64,000 nucleotides of DNA, taken from Escarpia spicata. Taxonomy: Eukaryota > Annelida > Polychaeta > Sabellida > Siboglinidae. The notes beneath the pieces were generated by a model. It had not been told where the DNA came from, did not search any database, and was given only the letters and a program-made list of their open reading frames with translations. The stretch lies in contig OZ023218.1 of assembly GCA_963995525.1 (NCBI GenBank), positions 47,679,741-47,743,740 on the forward strand. Direction: 5' to 3'. Positions within the stretch are counted from its first letter, which is position 1. The number at the start of each line of letters is the position of its first letter. This document shows, piece after piece, positions 24,683-37,700 of this stretch. Both the position numbers and the translations under genes were made by a program.

Positions 24683-25294
24683 TGGTGAATGAACACAGAC
24701 AGATTAGATGTGTCCTAAGATGCCATCTATGATAGTTACATATTCATTTTTCTCAACTCAAAATATACTTTTCTCAGATTAAAACACCACCATTGTGGTT
24801 ATGCATGTAGATTTTGTATGAGATCTTACAATCTTAATGAAGTGTCTCTTCTTTTTGCAGACCAGGAAATCGTCATTGGCCTTTTAAATTTATTTTGTGC
24901 ATATAGGTGATAACTGTCCTCATCTTTTTGTGAATCTATGAATCTATGAATCTATCAGCATTTAGAAATAAAACCAGCGAGTTAAAAAGGTATGTAAAGT
25001 ATTTAAATTTGTTATCAGAAAATGCAAATTAAAATGTTTTAACAGAGACAGGAGGGGACGAGAAACATTTATTTATATGATATATAAGTTTGTAAGTCCT
25101 AATGGTTTCATGACATATTATAGTGTATGTAATCAGAAATGCATTCATAATAGACATGCATTTCTGATACAACAAAGCCTATACTAAAAGTAATATGGAG
25201 CCCTTCGTGACAGTGGAATACAATTTGAGCAGCATTGTTAACAAGATGTTGACATGATCAGATGATATGGGAACAAAAAAATATGGATATTTAC

Positions 25295-25387
25295 ATCATC
25301 ATATTCCTTCACCCAGGATCTTGGAACGACTTCTACAGCTTGTTCTTCCACAAACTCCACTACAACTTATGTTTTCGGGGCAGCCAT
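25295..25387 (-). CDS. DUF4806 gene exon 1, with TAA at codon 7
   Basis: ATG at 25387, MAAPKT, TAA, then VVVEFVEEQAVEVVPRSWVK and donor gatgat|gtaaat. The conserved start is clear despite the stop. An acceptor-like ctgtttcag just upstream suggests a 5' UTR exon. Confidence 0.65.
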
Positions 25388-25732
25388 CTAATACTGAAAC
25401 AGTATACAATATGAAATATAATTTGTTCTTTTAGATATATTTGTTATTTGTAATTCAGCTAGAGATTAATAAAATCATTAAACTAACAAAATAAGGGAGG
25501 GAGGGAGGACGGCACTGTCACTGACACTGAGACGTGTTCCCGCGAAAACTTCTTCACATAAATATGTAAATAATTGCATAAAATAACTGCCTGTAGCATA
25601 TTTTACAATGATTCCACACTTTACAGCGCTGCTAATATGTACAGATCATTTCATATTTGAATTAAAAAACAGACAAATTAATTTAAATTTCCGTCAACGT
25701 CATTTACCGCGGTGCTACGAGAAAGAGCCGGC
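25388..25732. promoter_or_regulatory. Divergent promoter region, DUF4806 gene / NUP205
   Basis: 345 bp between the two start codons. Holds a purine-rich tract (gggagggagggagg) and an E2F-like site (ttcccgcgaaaa, 25537-25548). The local CpG content rises toward the NUP205 start (ccgcggtgctacgag). Promoter role is inferred from position. Confidence 0.55.
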
Positions 25733-25748
25733 ATGGCGGTAAATTCGG
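25733..25748 (+). CDS. NUP205: NUP205 exon 1 (16 coding bases)
   Basis: ATG GCG GTA AAT TCG G, then gtaggt. Joined with exon 2 it reads MAVNSAARLW, matching the ...AVNSAASLW start of the human protein; this phase match chose the start. Intron 1 is about 4.7 kb. Confidence 0.85.
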
Positions 25749-28700
25749 GTAGGTTTTATGAATACTTTGTCAATAATTAACATCGTTATGTATCGAACAA
25801 GGTATTTAATAAACTCGATACGTTTTTACTCAAGGACATATAACACGCACTTCTGTGACATAAGTAGATATGCGATTTTATACAGTTTCTATGAATTGAC
25901 ATAATATCTCCTTTTATCGCCCACCCGATCAATCTGCCTGTTCTCCCAGTGTTTACTTAGGTTTACTTAGGAAGTTAGGTTGTTTCTGACTATAGGCGGT
26001 GGCCTCGGTGGTCAGATCTGCGCTTGTTTCTTTAAAAGCTCTACGGCTTCCTGGCAAGGCGGCTTTGTAGTCGTAGAGGAATTCTTCCGTTCTCCAGTTT
26101 TTATCTAGGCGGTTTTTAAATGAGTTGATACTAGTAGCTAAACTAAGTAGGTGCATTTACTCCATATGACTAAAAGGCGCACGACCACGCACAATGTAGG
26201 TAGTGTTGGTAACCAAGCGGGCTGTTGGTGGCACATAGCCATAGGAGGTATCTATCTGTATCACTGGCAAAATGTCCTAGGCTATGGACACATCACGCCA
26301 GTGCGCATGGTGGCTCTTATGTAGGCACTTCAAAGAATTCCGCAAACTGGTTCATTTCGCGTGCGTCGATTCGCCGTCACCACAGGCCGTCTCGTTTGCC
26401 GGGCACCCGGTTATCGTTTTGTTTCAACTCGCGTTTTCGCCCTCTTTTCCGGACACTGACGTCATTCACTGCTGTGTCGTTGTTGGAGGTAGGTTGAACT
26501 TTGTCTACGTCGTTTAAATTTTGAAAATTGACCAAATTTAAGCTATATTACAGCTGTTTTGCGATCACCTCTGTGTTCAGTTGCATTTATTTTTATAATA
26601 GCCGAGGATAGCCAGAACTATTTTGTGTTTAGCTTCATCTACTAGCTTTAGTTAGTCTGTGTTGAAAAAATTGGTGCTGCACTCCGTTGCGCAATATGGT
26701 TTTGCGCCGTTCAAAAAATCGTAACATTTGTCATGACTTGGAAGTTCTATGTCTTGCGCGCGTCACTGCAGCGCGGTGGCAGATTGTAATTTAATCTATT
26801 TATTTGGATTTAAATCTCTACAAGTACAAAGCTGTACTATTTATATAATATTTAAATACTATCCTTGTCAATTCTGCGTATTTTGTCCTAGATTTAGATT
26901 TGCTGTTTGTAGAAATATGGCCTATACTAGTCTAGTATATGCCAGCCCATGTCATGCCCATGGCCCAAGATGCATAGCCACACTGCCCACAAGGGGTGGC
27001 AGGGGTGATGGGCATAGTAGATATGGCTGCTTATTCCATTATTTATGGTTATGCTTTTATTTAGACTTAGAAATAATATAAATTTCATTATGTAATAATT
27101 TTAATTAATTGTTTTTACCTATTAAATCAACAGTTTGTTAGAAAAGTTGTTTTTGTGGTCAAATATTTGACTTAATTTGTTTTAAAAAGTGTTTCAAGAT
27201 AAACAGTCACTGCACAACATTTAAAAAAACATGTAATACAAACAATAAATGCCTTGATCAGTTGTAGCATAATTTGTTTCATTGTGTGACAACACGCAAT
27301 ACATTAAACACCACAGTTTTACATATCAAATATCACAATTATTATGAATTTATGTGTGACCTAATGCATTATAATAGAATTCCACACTGCTCTCTTGAGT
27401 AACAGAGGCAGGGATGTGAAAAGTATTTCACAAGATTTGCATGTAGAATCAAAACAGTTATCATAATATGATTCACAATTGCCTTTTTATTTCAGATATT
27501 GTTCGCAATTACATGCAGTGACACTGATCTTGCGCTGATCTGTGTTTGACTGCGAAGGTACCGAGCCACAGAGTCGTCTGAATATGACACCCATCACCTG
27601 CTTGCATACGTACACATTTAATCTGACTGATTATATATCTGATATCTAGATTGAACAGTGTCCATTCAACACGACATGAACATTACTTATAGACATCATG
27701 TTGAAGAACACAACGTTATTTTACAAGATACTGAAATATGAACCTTGCTGCACAGATCTTGCAGCCTACTGGCATTACATTATGAGACAATCAACTTCCA
27801 ATATTACAAAAAGACTTATGAGCAGAGCAGATTTCTTCATGACTTGACTCCCATGGGCCATGGGGAGTAATGCAGAAAGCAATCTTGCATTTGGCGCATT
27901 TGGATTCAGCGACAGAATACTGTGAAAAATTTATAAACATTAGTTCATCAAGTTCATGTTAAAATGCAGAACATTACATTATGAAGCAGTAACAATTGAT
28001 TACTGGTGTGTACAGAGCCTGCAACAGTCAACCAACCTGTCATGACACAGTCACACATAGACACAGTGAACTAGGAGTATGACAATTGTATTTCATTGTC
28101 ATGTATTGATATGTTGAGTTTGTGTGATATTTAGTCAATATTTACTTATTAATAATGTTACTGTTAATGCTATATGACTGGTTAATGTGTATTTATTATA
28201 ATGTTTAATGTGGTTGTAAACATTGCATAAATTATATAACTGTCTTCATAATTATGGACATTCCAGCCTTTCATCGAAATGTAGCGGTCAGTCATTAGCG
28301 TGCTAATATTAGCCAATATTAACTTATTAATTAAGTTACTGTTAATGTGAAATGACTGGTTAATGTATATATTTATTACCATAATTAATGTGGTTTACTG
28401 CATGCATAAATTATACAAATATTTTCATAATCATGGACAATATGACCTTTTACTGAAATGTGTCGGTCTGTCGAGATCGCATGCTAATTACCCAATATTG
28501 ACTAATTAAATTATTATTAATTGATTTGTTAATGAATATTTATTACCATCATTAATGTGGTTATACACATTGCATAATATGTATAGATATCTTCATAATC
28601 ATAGGCATTATGGCCTTTAATTGGAACATATCGGTCTGTTGAGTTTGCATGCTACATTACTAAAATTAACTAATCAATTGCATTAATTTGGTTATAATTA

Positions 28701-31700
28701 TTACTAAAAAATATTAAATATTGTAAATTTATTACTCTGGTCAATGTGTTTGAAAACTCTGAAAACAGTATTTAAATATCTCTATAAATAAAAAAGTTAT
28801 GAAATTTTAAAGCAAATATTTATCCACAGAAAACACAAAAATGAGTATATTTTACCATTGTAAGAGATACACAAAAATTACACAGTTTTTCCGTCTTAAA
28901 ATCGCAATATCTTTTGATCTATTAAAGGTATCCTAATAAAATAAACAGTTATGTGATCCTTAACCTATTACCTTTAATTTATGCCCATTCTCAATGTTCT
29001 AGCATGATATTAAATTTTTTGTTGAAGTGCCTATCTTATGGATACATTTTTTACATGTTGGGGTAGACTAATCTGGAATGAATTCAGTGATGTACTTGAA
29101 ACAATGCTTGGAGATAGAGAATTCCACTCTTTTATTGTGACTGGGAAAAAGCTGTTTCCAAATATGTTTGTCGAGTGCCTGATTTGTACTAACTGTTTAT
29201 TATGTTTACGTGAGCATCTGATGTTGCGTTTGATGTATTGATCTAGTGGGATATCTATGAGGTTATGTTCCATCTTATATATGTAGCTATACATTTCAGC
29301 TGCATGCTAATGAAAACTAGACTCAAATATATTCAGAACTTTTGATTTTATTATATTTTTTGTAGAACGTACAAATACAGCCAATATAGCAGTAGGCCTA
29401 CGACCTAGTACTGTTGCGCGATGTGGCACACTTGTGACTTGTTCGATAGCATGACGTATCCATCATCAATTTATTTATAAATCCATAAAATTAGTAATAC
29501 CTACAGTTCCTAATTACACACACATATGTATATATATATACCATCAGGTTATAGAATATGTTATGTTTAAACTCTGAATGCATCGTATCCTTCATTTCGG
29601 CCCAGGTTTGGGTGCGAGACGGCGATGTCCGGCTACGTTACTCACCAGCAACTTGCATAATATCCACTTCAAAACAGCCCCCAAAGTCTGTCTGACTGTA
29701 TGAACTAGTATAATTACTTGATCCACGAATGCTGTCATGTATTTTGCTGATATATTGACGCAGACATTTGAAATAATTCAACTTATATCATCGAAGCGAG
29801 GCAAAACGACATGGCGGACTAAGCCCACTTTCATCATGATGGAATGAAACCAGTCACAACAAGAAGACGTTTGAGAGGCATGCGCATATTGACTGACCGT
29901 TAACCTAAATTTATTTGGATAGACCAATCGCTGGGCTTTCTATTGGTACATCCATTTCCCGGTTTAGACCAGATGAATGGGAATGTAAATTCCTGATGCA
30001 GAGCATAGTAAAATCAGCCATATATGGGCAACTACTACTACGACAGTTGAAAGCTTGGTTGTGATTAGCTATTACTAAATCATGACTTAATAAAAATCAT
30101 TTATAAAAATGGCACAGGAAGAAGAATCATTTAGCTTTCCATTGAAACCCTGTCAGTTGCTAGTGATGGAAATGAAGATTGTTTAAAAAGAGTGATACCG
30201 AATATGGCCGAAATTCGGCCGTGACCAGTTTTGCACTGATCGCGCAGGCTGAATTCAGCCCAGTGGCCACCTGTAGGGTTAAGAGTACATGTAGGGTTAA
30301 GAGTACATGTGTTTACCAAAAAAGAAATGAACGATGGATATCTTTATATTTTTATTCATTTACATAAATTTATGTATCTTGTTGAATATTCTATACATCT
30401 TGTTGACTATTCAGCGGCACGTCTATGGAGCCCATACAAGGAGCTGTTCCATACAGTAGAGGCCGCCCTGCTACACAAACAGCCCGAGGCCATCCAGGAC
30501 CTGGAGGTGGCACTGCGCAGACACAAACCTGACTTCATCAGTCTCCTACAGAAACCAGTGAGTTTACTTCACACAATACAATGAGAAACCTAAAAACACA
30601 GACGAAAAAGGTGTACTGTTATATTTCAGTTATTTATTACTCCAATTTGTGTATGGGAATGTGTTGTTAGTTGTCTTCTGAGCACTATAATCAAATGATT
30701 GACAACGATATATAGAGCTACTTACTACAGTAGGAACATAACAAAAATGCTAAAACAAAATATTATAACTACCTTAGGCTTAGTCCAACATCTAGGCTGC
30801 TCACAATATGGTGCACTCACTGTACTGAACACATTTGAGATATAGAGGGATGTTGCAGTTAGCTACACTACAGATCATATATTAGATTATCACGTACTAA
30901 TGTAATGAAATATCTTAGATACAATGATGACAACGTTTCATTTTATGACTAGGCGAAGAATGCGACTCACCGAGAAGAAGTGTTGAAGGCTGACTCTGTT
31001 GGCCTCCCCGTAGAAGGACAACAGATCACGCAGATCCTCACTAAGTCATTCATAGAGGAAGCACTCATCATCTCGGACTTGTTTGATCTTAACGAGTACG
31101 CCGCAGTAGAGCTTCTACTGGCTGGTAAGGACAACCTGCACATGACATGTCTGTGGAATGTTCATGTCATCAGCGGTTTTTTTGTCCTGAAAGTGTACAC
31201 CTGCTGCTGGGAATTTTGTGTTAAAATCTTATGGCAAAGAACTGAAACTTGTTTCCGAACATAATATTATGGGTGCTATGGCCATTTTGTTTGTTGATAT
31301 TACTTGCTACCATTGCTGATGCATAAGCACACGAATACAGTGTCTAAAATTAACAAAAAAAGAACTGGCTCAGATTTTTTTTAACTGGCCCTGCTGAATA
31401 TTAACTGGCCCGACTAATTTACAATCTACATCGACACATTTCTATTTTTCCACATTCTTTAACCCATTAGACCCGGGCCAGTTAAATTGTGTCCCTGTTC
31501 CCCAGGCTGCTGCCACAGATCTCAACATTTCTGGGTGTCTGCAGTTTTTAAGCTATATCTTCAAAACTATTAGTTTTCTATAATTGTTTTCTACAATTTT
31601 GATGTCCATTGAATTGTCTTTAAAATTGTGTAACTGTGGATATTGATTAAATATATGTTGTCATTTATAGGTGACAAACATAGAAAATTACTATTCTCGA

Positions 31701-34700
31701 CAACTACAGAGTGAAATATTATACATTTTATTGACATCAAATGCATTCTGCTGTGTACTTACACTTGCCATGTCTTGCTTAGACATGAGACAATGTAAAT
31801 CAGTTCACTTTGTTTAAATATTGGTAGCTTTATAAGTCTTTTATCTTGGTTACTGTCACCCTACATATGGCTTCTGTGTCTCGTCAGTGTTGACATTGTG
31901 ATAACTAGCATATTGACACAAGAAACAACCAAATGTCAACCATTAGAACAATTGACAGAGTGTTAGAATACGTACCCTAATAATTCATTATAATAAAAGA
32001 CACCATTTTCATATAGTAACATATAAACAGCAGTCTCCGTGCCGAAAACCCAACTGACATATACATTTATTATATATTCTTGCAAGCACATGTGACACTA
32101 CACATTGAGCCCATCGATCCACCCATAATAACAACTTGCCATGTCTGTGTCAGGAGAGAACCAGCAGCCCTACTTCCCCGGTCTGTCGCGGGGTCTCGTT
32201 GCGGTCGTCCTCTACTACGACGGTCGTGCCAGTCTTGTTAACGCCCTCCGCACCCTCATACAGGCTCGCAACGGACGCACCTGGTCGCTCGCACTCAGTG
32301 AAGACCTTGTCTCACTCGCCACAAAGTTCACCAATCAGCTCATCGACGCCGGCCTCACTGCCAAGATACTCGGTTTGTGTGGAAGTTTTTCTAACCATTG
32401 CAAATAATAATAAGGTAACTTGTTTTGCATCTAAGTCCTCGGAAACCAAGCTCAGAGGTGCATCAATACAAAAGGGTTAGTCAATCTCAGATTCGATAAG
32501 CCATATTAAAGTAGTCAAAAAACGGGAAGATAGCATAATAAACAGTTGACCTATCCATCATGTGGTCTGTTGCATAACAAAAGTTCTGTCAAACCATCAA
32601 AATAATTGATGCCGAAATTGTGGAATGTTTGATTCCATCATATATTTTAGTGAAATTATGGCTCCAAACGTTTTTTATGACAAACATAATGCAAAGTTTT
32701 TTAAGCAACAATTGTATGCAGGAATGTTTGATCTAGCAGATATCATGTCGGCCTAGTAATGTAGTTCGCGTATATAAACGTTATCAATTTAGTTTATAAA
32801 GGAAAAGCACGATGGCAGTCATGTGCATAATTTTTATTGTGCCGTACGCAAACTTCGACGTACTCGATCCATCACATGTAGTAGGCCGCTGTGTGCGGCT
32901 ATAAAGTGCTGCAATTCCATGCTATGTCACTGAATGTAGACAATAAATTAAACTTTTTTTACATTGTTTTCATTTCTCAAGAAACTGGTTCTGTTTTGTA
33001 ATGTTTACATTGATTAATTTGTTGTAAGGTTTGTTCAATTGCATTAAAAATTTGAACAACAATTAATTCTAATGAAAATTAAATGTGCTGCATTGTAGCC
33101 TGCCTTCAGAAACAAATATCCATGTTGGTGAAATACGTAAGTGAATGCACTCTCTGATTGAATAACAGCCAAATAGTTTCTATATTACTCTGAACTGGGG
33201 GTGATATTACTGTGTGTGGTGTTACTGGGGGTGATATTACTGGGGGTGATGTTACTGACATTTCTGTAACTTAGTTGGAAACGTGCAAATGAATTTCTCT
33301 GTCAACCGATCAGATGCCTTGTTTGTTTTCGTGGCAACTATCTTATTTTACTCGGCTGTAGAAATCTAGTTTTATATTTTACTTAATCAAACATCGGTGT
33401 ACTGTTGCAGACCTCATCAGTGGCATGGACATCACAGCGGAGATTTCACGTCTGGAGAATGAGAGAGCTCTCGGCAACGCTCACCACCGTAAACAGGTCT
33501 GGCCTTCTTTTTACCAATTTTCAAGTGCTAGTGGCTTTTCCCTTTGTACCTGAAATCCATGGTAACGCCTGCATCGATGCTAGTCCTTTCCCTATTAAAC
33601 ATGACCTTTGACCTTGGGAGTGGGGTCAGGGAGCCTGTCTGGTGTTGCACAGCTGCTATGTATATTGACCTTGTGGATATGGGTGAGATGTTACCTAGGG
33701 TGTGTAAGGTTGATGCTGTGCATACTTTGGTGTGTGCGTGCATGCCGTTCACGCGTGTGCATGTATACGTGTGACCCACCACTGTGAATGAGGTCTGACC
33801 ATGTCTGTTCTGAACACAAGGCAGGAATAGCTGGCCAGGTCATCATCCATCAATGTTGTGATTTTGGCAGAAATACATAACTTATAACCTCATCTTTCAA
33901 TGTCTGGTTTATTTTCCTCGACAAACAGTCCAAAACTAATAACACGGGACCTTAGCCAGAAATAATTGTTTGCCAGTCTTGGATTAATCGAAAGCTTGCC
34001 TTTCAGCACACGGTTGGGTCGCGTGGAAGCCATTCCTGTCAGTCACAGCCATTATTGGACAGTTTAGTTATTTTCAATGACGGACAAGTGTCATTTGAGC
34101 CATTTATTTAATTAATACCGATTCATTTGATTTGTTTCAGTACCAGTTGAGTCAATGATAGCTATCAATGTGGGCCAGTAGACTTGGAACTATCAGTTAA
34201 TCTAGTGGTCAGCTGGGCCCCTCTAAATCCCACCTCTTATCAGTTGTAATTACCTGTCTTGGCCAGTCATCTGTCAGTCTTGAAGACAGACAGACTGTAT
34301 GGGACTCACATTGGTTCCACCCTCGCAATCTCTCACAGTTGACGAAGGTGTCTGAAAACACAGAATAGAGAAAATAATTATTTTTGCAGATTTTTAGTAT
34401 GTCTGAAAACATACGGTGTCCGCGCACAGTCTGTGTGGTGTGTGAGCTCAGTTGTGGGTGGGCAGTGACTAGAGCATCAGACTCTCAATCGATTGAACCC
34501 GGGTTCAAATCATGTGCTGCCGTGCCGAACTTTGGGCAAGTTTATTCACTCTACATTGCTCCATTTCATTCAGCCATATGAATGATTACCAGGCTATAGA
34601 CAATGTGGATATTTGTGTATGGATGTTCTTCGCGCATAAATTGCAGCGTGGCAGCGTCAGGGTTTGCACAGGTCCCCAAAAGTCTTGAATGTTCTTGATT

Positions 34701-37700
34701 TGGATTGGTGATTAAAATTTCTTACAATTTTGCAAAAACAACATGGCGGAAGATGACAATTAGCGGTAACACGATTCAGTAGATGGCGCCACATGAAATA
34801 GCAGTATGCATAATCGCGTGAACCAATCAGATGCACTCTTTCTTTTGTGTGCGGTCACTCACCGGCATCCATATTGTTTATTAAAAAAAAAAATTCCTTC
34901 ACGTGTTTTTCAGTTTATGATTGCTAATCACCATGCCTTGAGTTATGGATGACAGTAGTTTCAGAGATGAGTGGTTCCTGGAAGATGACATTCAGAAGTT
35001 AGTGCGATGCACAGAGCGATGTCAAAATAATGTAGACACCGCCCGTCAATCGTCATCACACACACGCAGGCATTGCAAGCCTAAGTCAAATATAAAATGT
35101 CAGAAATCGAAGGAAGGAAGGACACCCCAGAGGAAATGTATTAGTAATTACATTGACAATATATAGATAATATTTTACTCCCCGAAGGAGGACCTTGTAG
35201 GCGGACACTGCTAATAACTTAGGCAAAATATTGCCAAAATAATAAAGCACGTTATTAAAGGATAGGGTAAGGCAGAGCCAAAGACAACATTTTGAAAAAT
35301 CAATATCACAAGGACTTGCTGAGACTGACTTGTGCAGGCAATATCTTGGACTCACTGAGAAATTATGTGCACACTTAGCCTAATGAGAATCTTGGTGAAA
35401 ACATGACCTGCTAAGCGTCATTGATATTGTGAAAAGCAATTTAATTAGAGTCTTCTGTGAGAACCTTCTAATCAGTTCTTGTCAAATAAAACCCCTGTAC
35501 ACAATTACTTAAATAACAAATACATTTTTGTAAATTCATAATAAAAAGGAGTGACACCAACTTACGTCTAGTGGAAGTGTACAAATACATGACATTAAAA
35601 TATGAAAAAAAAATTATAACGCTACTGAAAATGTTAATGAAAAGTCCTACTTTTTACCATGAAAATGTTCTTGAATTTGACTTTGCTCATTCTGTAAGAA
35701 CCCTAGGCTGAATGCTTCCCAGAGAAGTCAAGATGGTGTTCATTAGAACAGGACTATCAGGGAGTAAAGTATAAAGCACTTTGAGCAGTCCTGAGAACTG
35801 GACACTGCGCTATACAGACCTGCCTACCATTCCGGATTGTCCGGAATCATTCCAGAAAGTCACCTCAAATTACGATATTACGGCGAGGGATGAAAATATG
35901 TGTCACCATGTTCACCAATCACTCAAATTTAGCTTCCACTATATTCAACAGGTGGCAGCATATGTATGCAGCATGATGTGACATGGTTTTTCATTCACTG
36001 AGTCTGGTCGTAATCTAACCAATAGGAAACAGCGTTATGACAAATTCGCATTTCCGCGATCAAACAAGACGAAGTCACGCGGCACAAAACGATGGCTGAC
36101 AGCGAAACGACGCCACCGCCAACCAAAAAGAAACATATAAAAATGTAGTGAGTGTTGTACTTGTAGTGTTAGGCCAACTGACTGTACTAAGACTAAGTTA
36201 GTGTATTTATTGAGGAGAGGAGTTTAGTCTATCATTTACAGCCTATCATACAGTCACTAGAGTCTAGGCGATGTCGATGACAGCGTAATGTAATGGTTTT
36301 GCCGTTGCTACCCCCCCCCCGTGACAATATCTGACACAGTTCTGAACAACTACTGACAGGAAGCCTATATTCCCGAAAATCTGTGTAAATGGGAAGATGG
36401 ATTACTGACTGGAAGTTTTTGGAGTAGGCAGGTCTGGCTATATAAGAACTTACCTTTACCTTTGTATGTTGCAGGTGATTGAGAAGATGCGAGAAGTAAA
36501 GCAGTCTTTGGCCGACTGTCTCTTCTGTCTGGCTTGTCAGACCTCACTGGCCAAGGCAGACGTGCTGCATGTGATCGCCTACCTGAGGGGTGACAGCAGT
36601 GTGACAGCCGCGGGGACCCTGGAGGACGTCTCCATTGCCCTGCTCCTGGCCGCCCTCTACTGCATTGACACACAGACCCTGGAGGAGGAGGACAGTGAAG
36701 GTCTGAACACAACAACATGTACACACTGCACGCACAGCATGCACGCACACCACACACAGACCCTGGAGGAGGAGGACAGTGAAGGTCTGAACACAACAAC
36801 ATGTACACACTGCACGCACAGCATGCACGCACACCACACACAGACCCTGGAGGAGGAGGACAGTGAAGGTCTGAACACAACAACATGTACACACTGCACA
36901 CACAGCATGCACGCACACCACACACAGACCCTGGAGGAGGAGGACAGTGAAGGTCTGAACACAACAACATGTACACACTGCACACACAGCATGCACGCAC
37001 ACCACACACAGACCCTGGAGGAGGAGGACAGTGAAGGTCTGAACACAACAACATGTACACACTGCACGCACACCACACACAGACACTGGAGGAGGAGGAC
37101 GGTGAAGGTCTGAACACAACAACATGTACACACACTGCACACACACCACACACAGACACTGGAGGAGGAGGACAGTGAAGGTCTGAACACAACAACATGT
37201 ACACACACTGCACGCACAGCATGCACGCACACCACACACAGACACTGGAGGAGGAGGACAGTGAAGGTCTGAACACAACAACATGTACACACACTGCACG
37301 CACAGCATGCACGCACACCACACACAGACACTGGAGGAGGAGGACAGTGAAGGTCTGAACACAACAACATGTACACACTGCACGCACAGCATGCACGCAC
37401 ACCACACACAGACACTGGAGGAGGAGGACGGTGAAGGTCTGAACACAACAACATGTACACACTGCACGCACAGCATGCACGCACACCACACACAGACACT
37501 GGAGGAGGAGGATGGTGAAGGTCTGAACACAACAACATGTACACACTGCACGCACAGCATGCACGCACACCACAAACAGACACTGGAGGAGGAGGACGGT
37601 GAAGGGCTGAACACAACAACATGTACACACACTGCACGCACACCACACACAGACACTGGAGGAGGAGGACGGTGAAGGGCTGAACACAACAACATGTACA

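Larger units (their letters stand above)
19184..25387 (-). pseudogene. DUF4806-domain gene with two in-frame TAA codons
   Basis: Ten - strand exons with GT-AG sites. Exon 1 (25387-25295) gives MAAPKT-stop-VVVEFVEEQAVEVVP, the typical start of this expanded animal family but with TAA at 25369-25367. Middle exons are basic and acidic low-complexity linkers (PRRRPLKKPFRFESSSEDAG; PRRSPRKSTKPSPPP). Exons 7 and 8 carry the DUF4806 core (CSTIAELEGLCQKLEDKDF, then VVYLSSLGGV and IRRMLRKVATNDILGQYSL). Exon 9 has TAA at 19986-19984, followed in frame by EVITETLKFAPHRGGRKANK. The last exon ends in an acidic tail (VEDDDEED). Exons 2-10 otherwise keep phase; the exon 1 to 2 join is off by one. Function unknown for the family. 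Probably recently inactivated; a sequencing or assembly error, or a missed exon, is possible. Confidence 0.75.

Noticed and set aside
30110..30180. NUP205 start at the ATG near 30110 (MAQEEESF)
   Set aside because: That frame ends in a stop and cannot join exon 2 in phase, while the 25733 ATG gives MAVNSAARLW like other NUP205 proteins.
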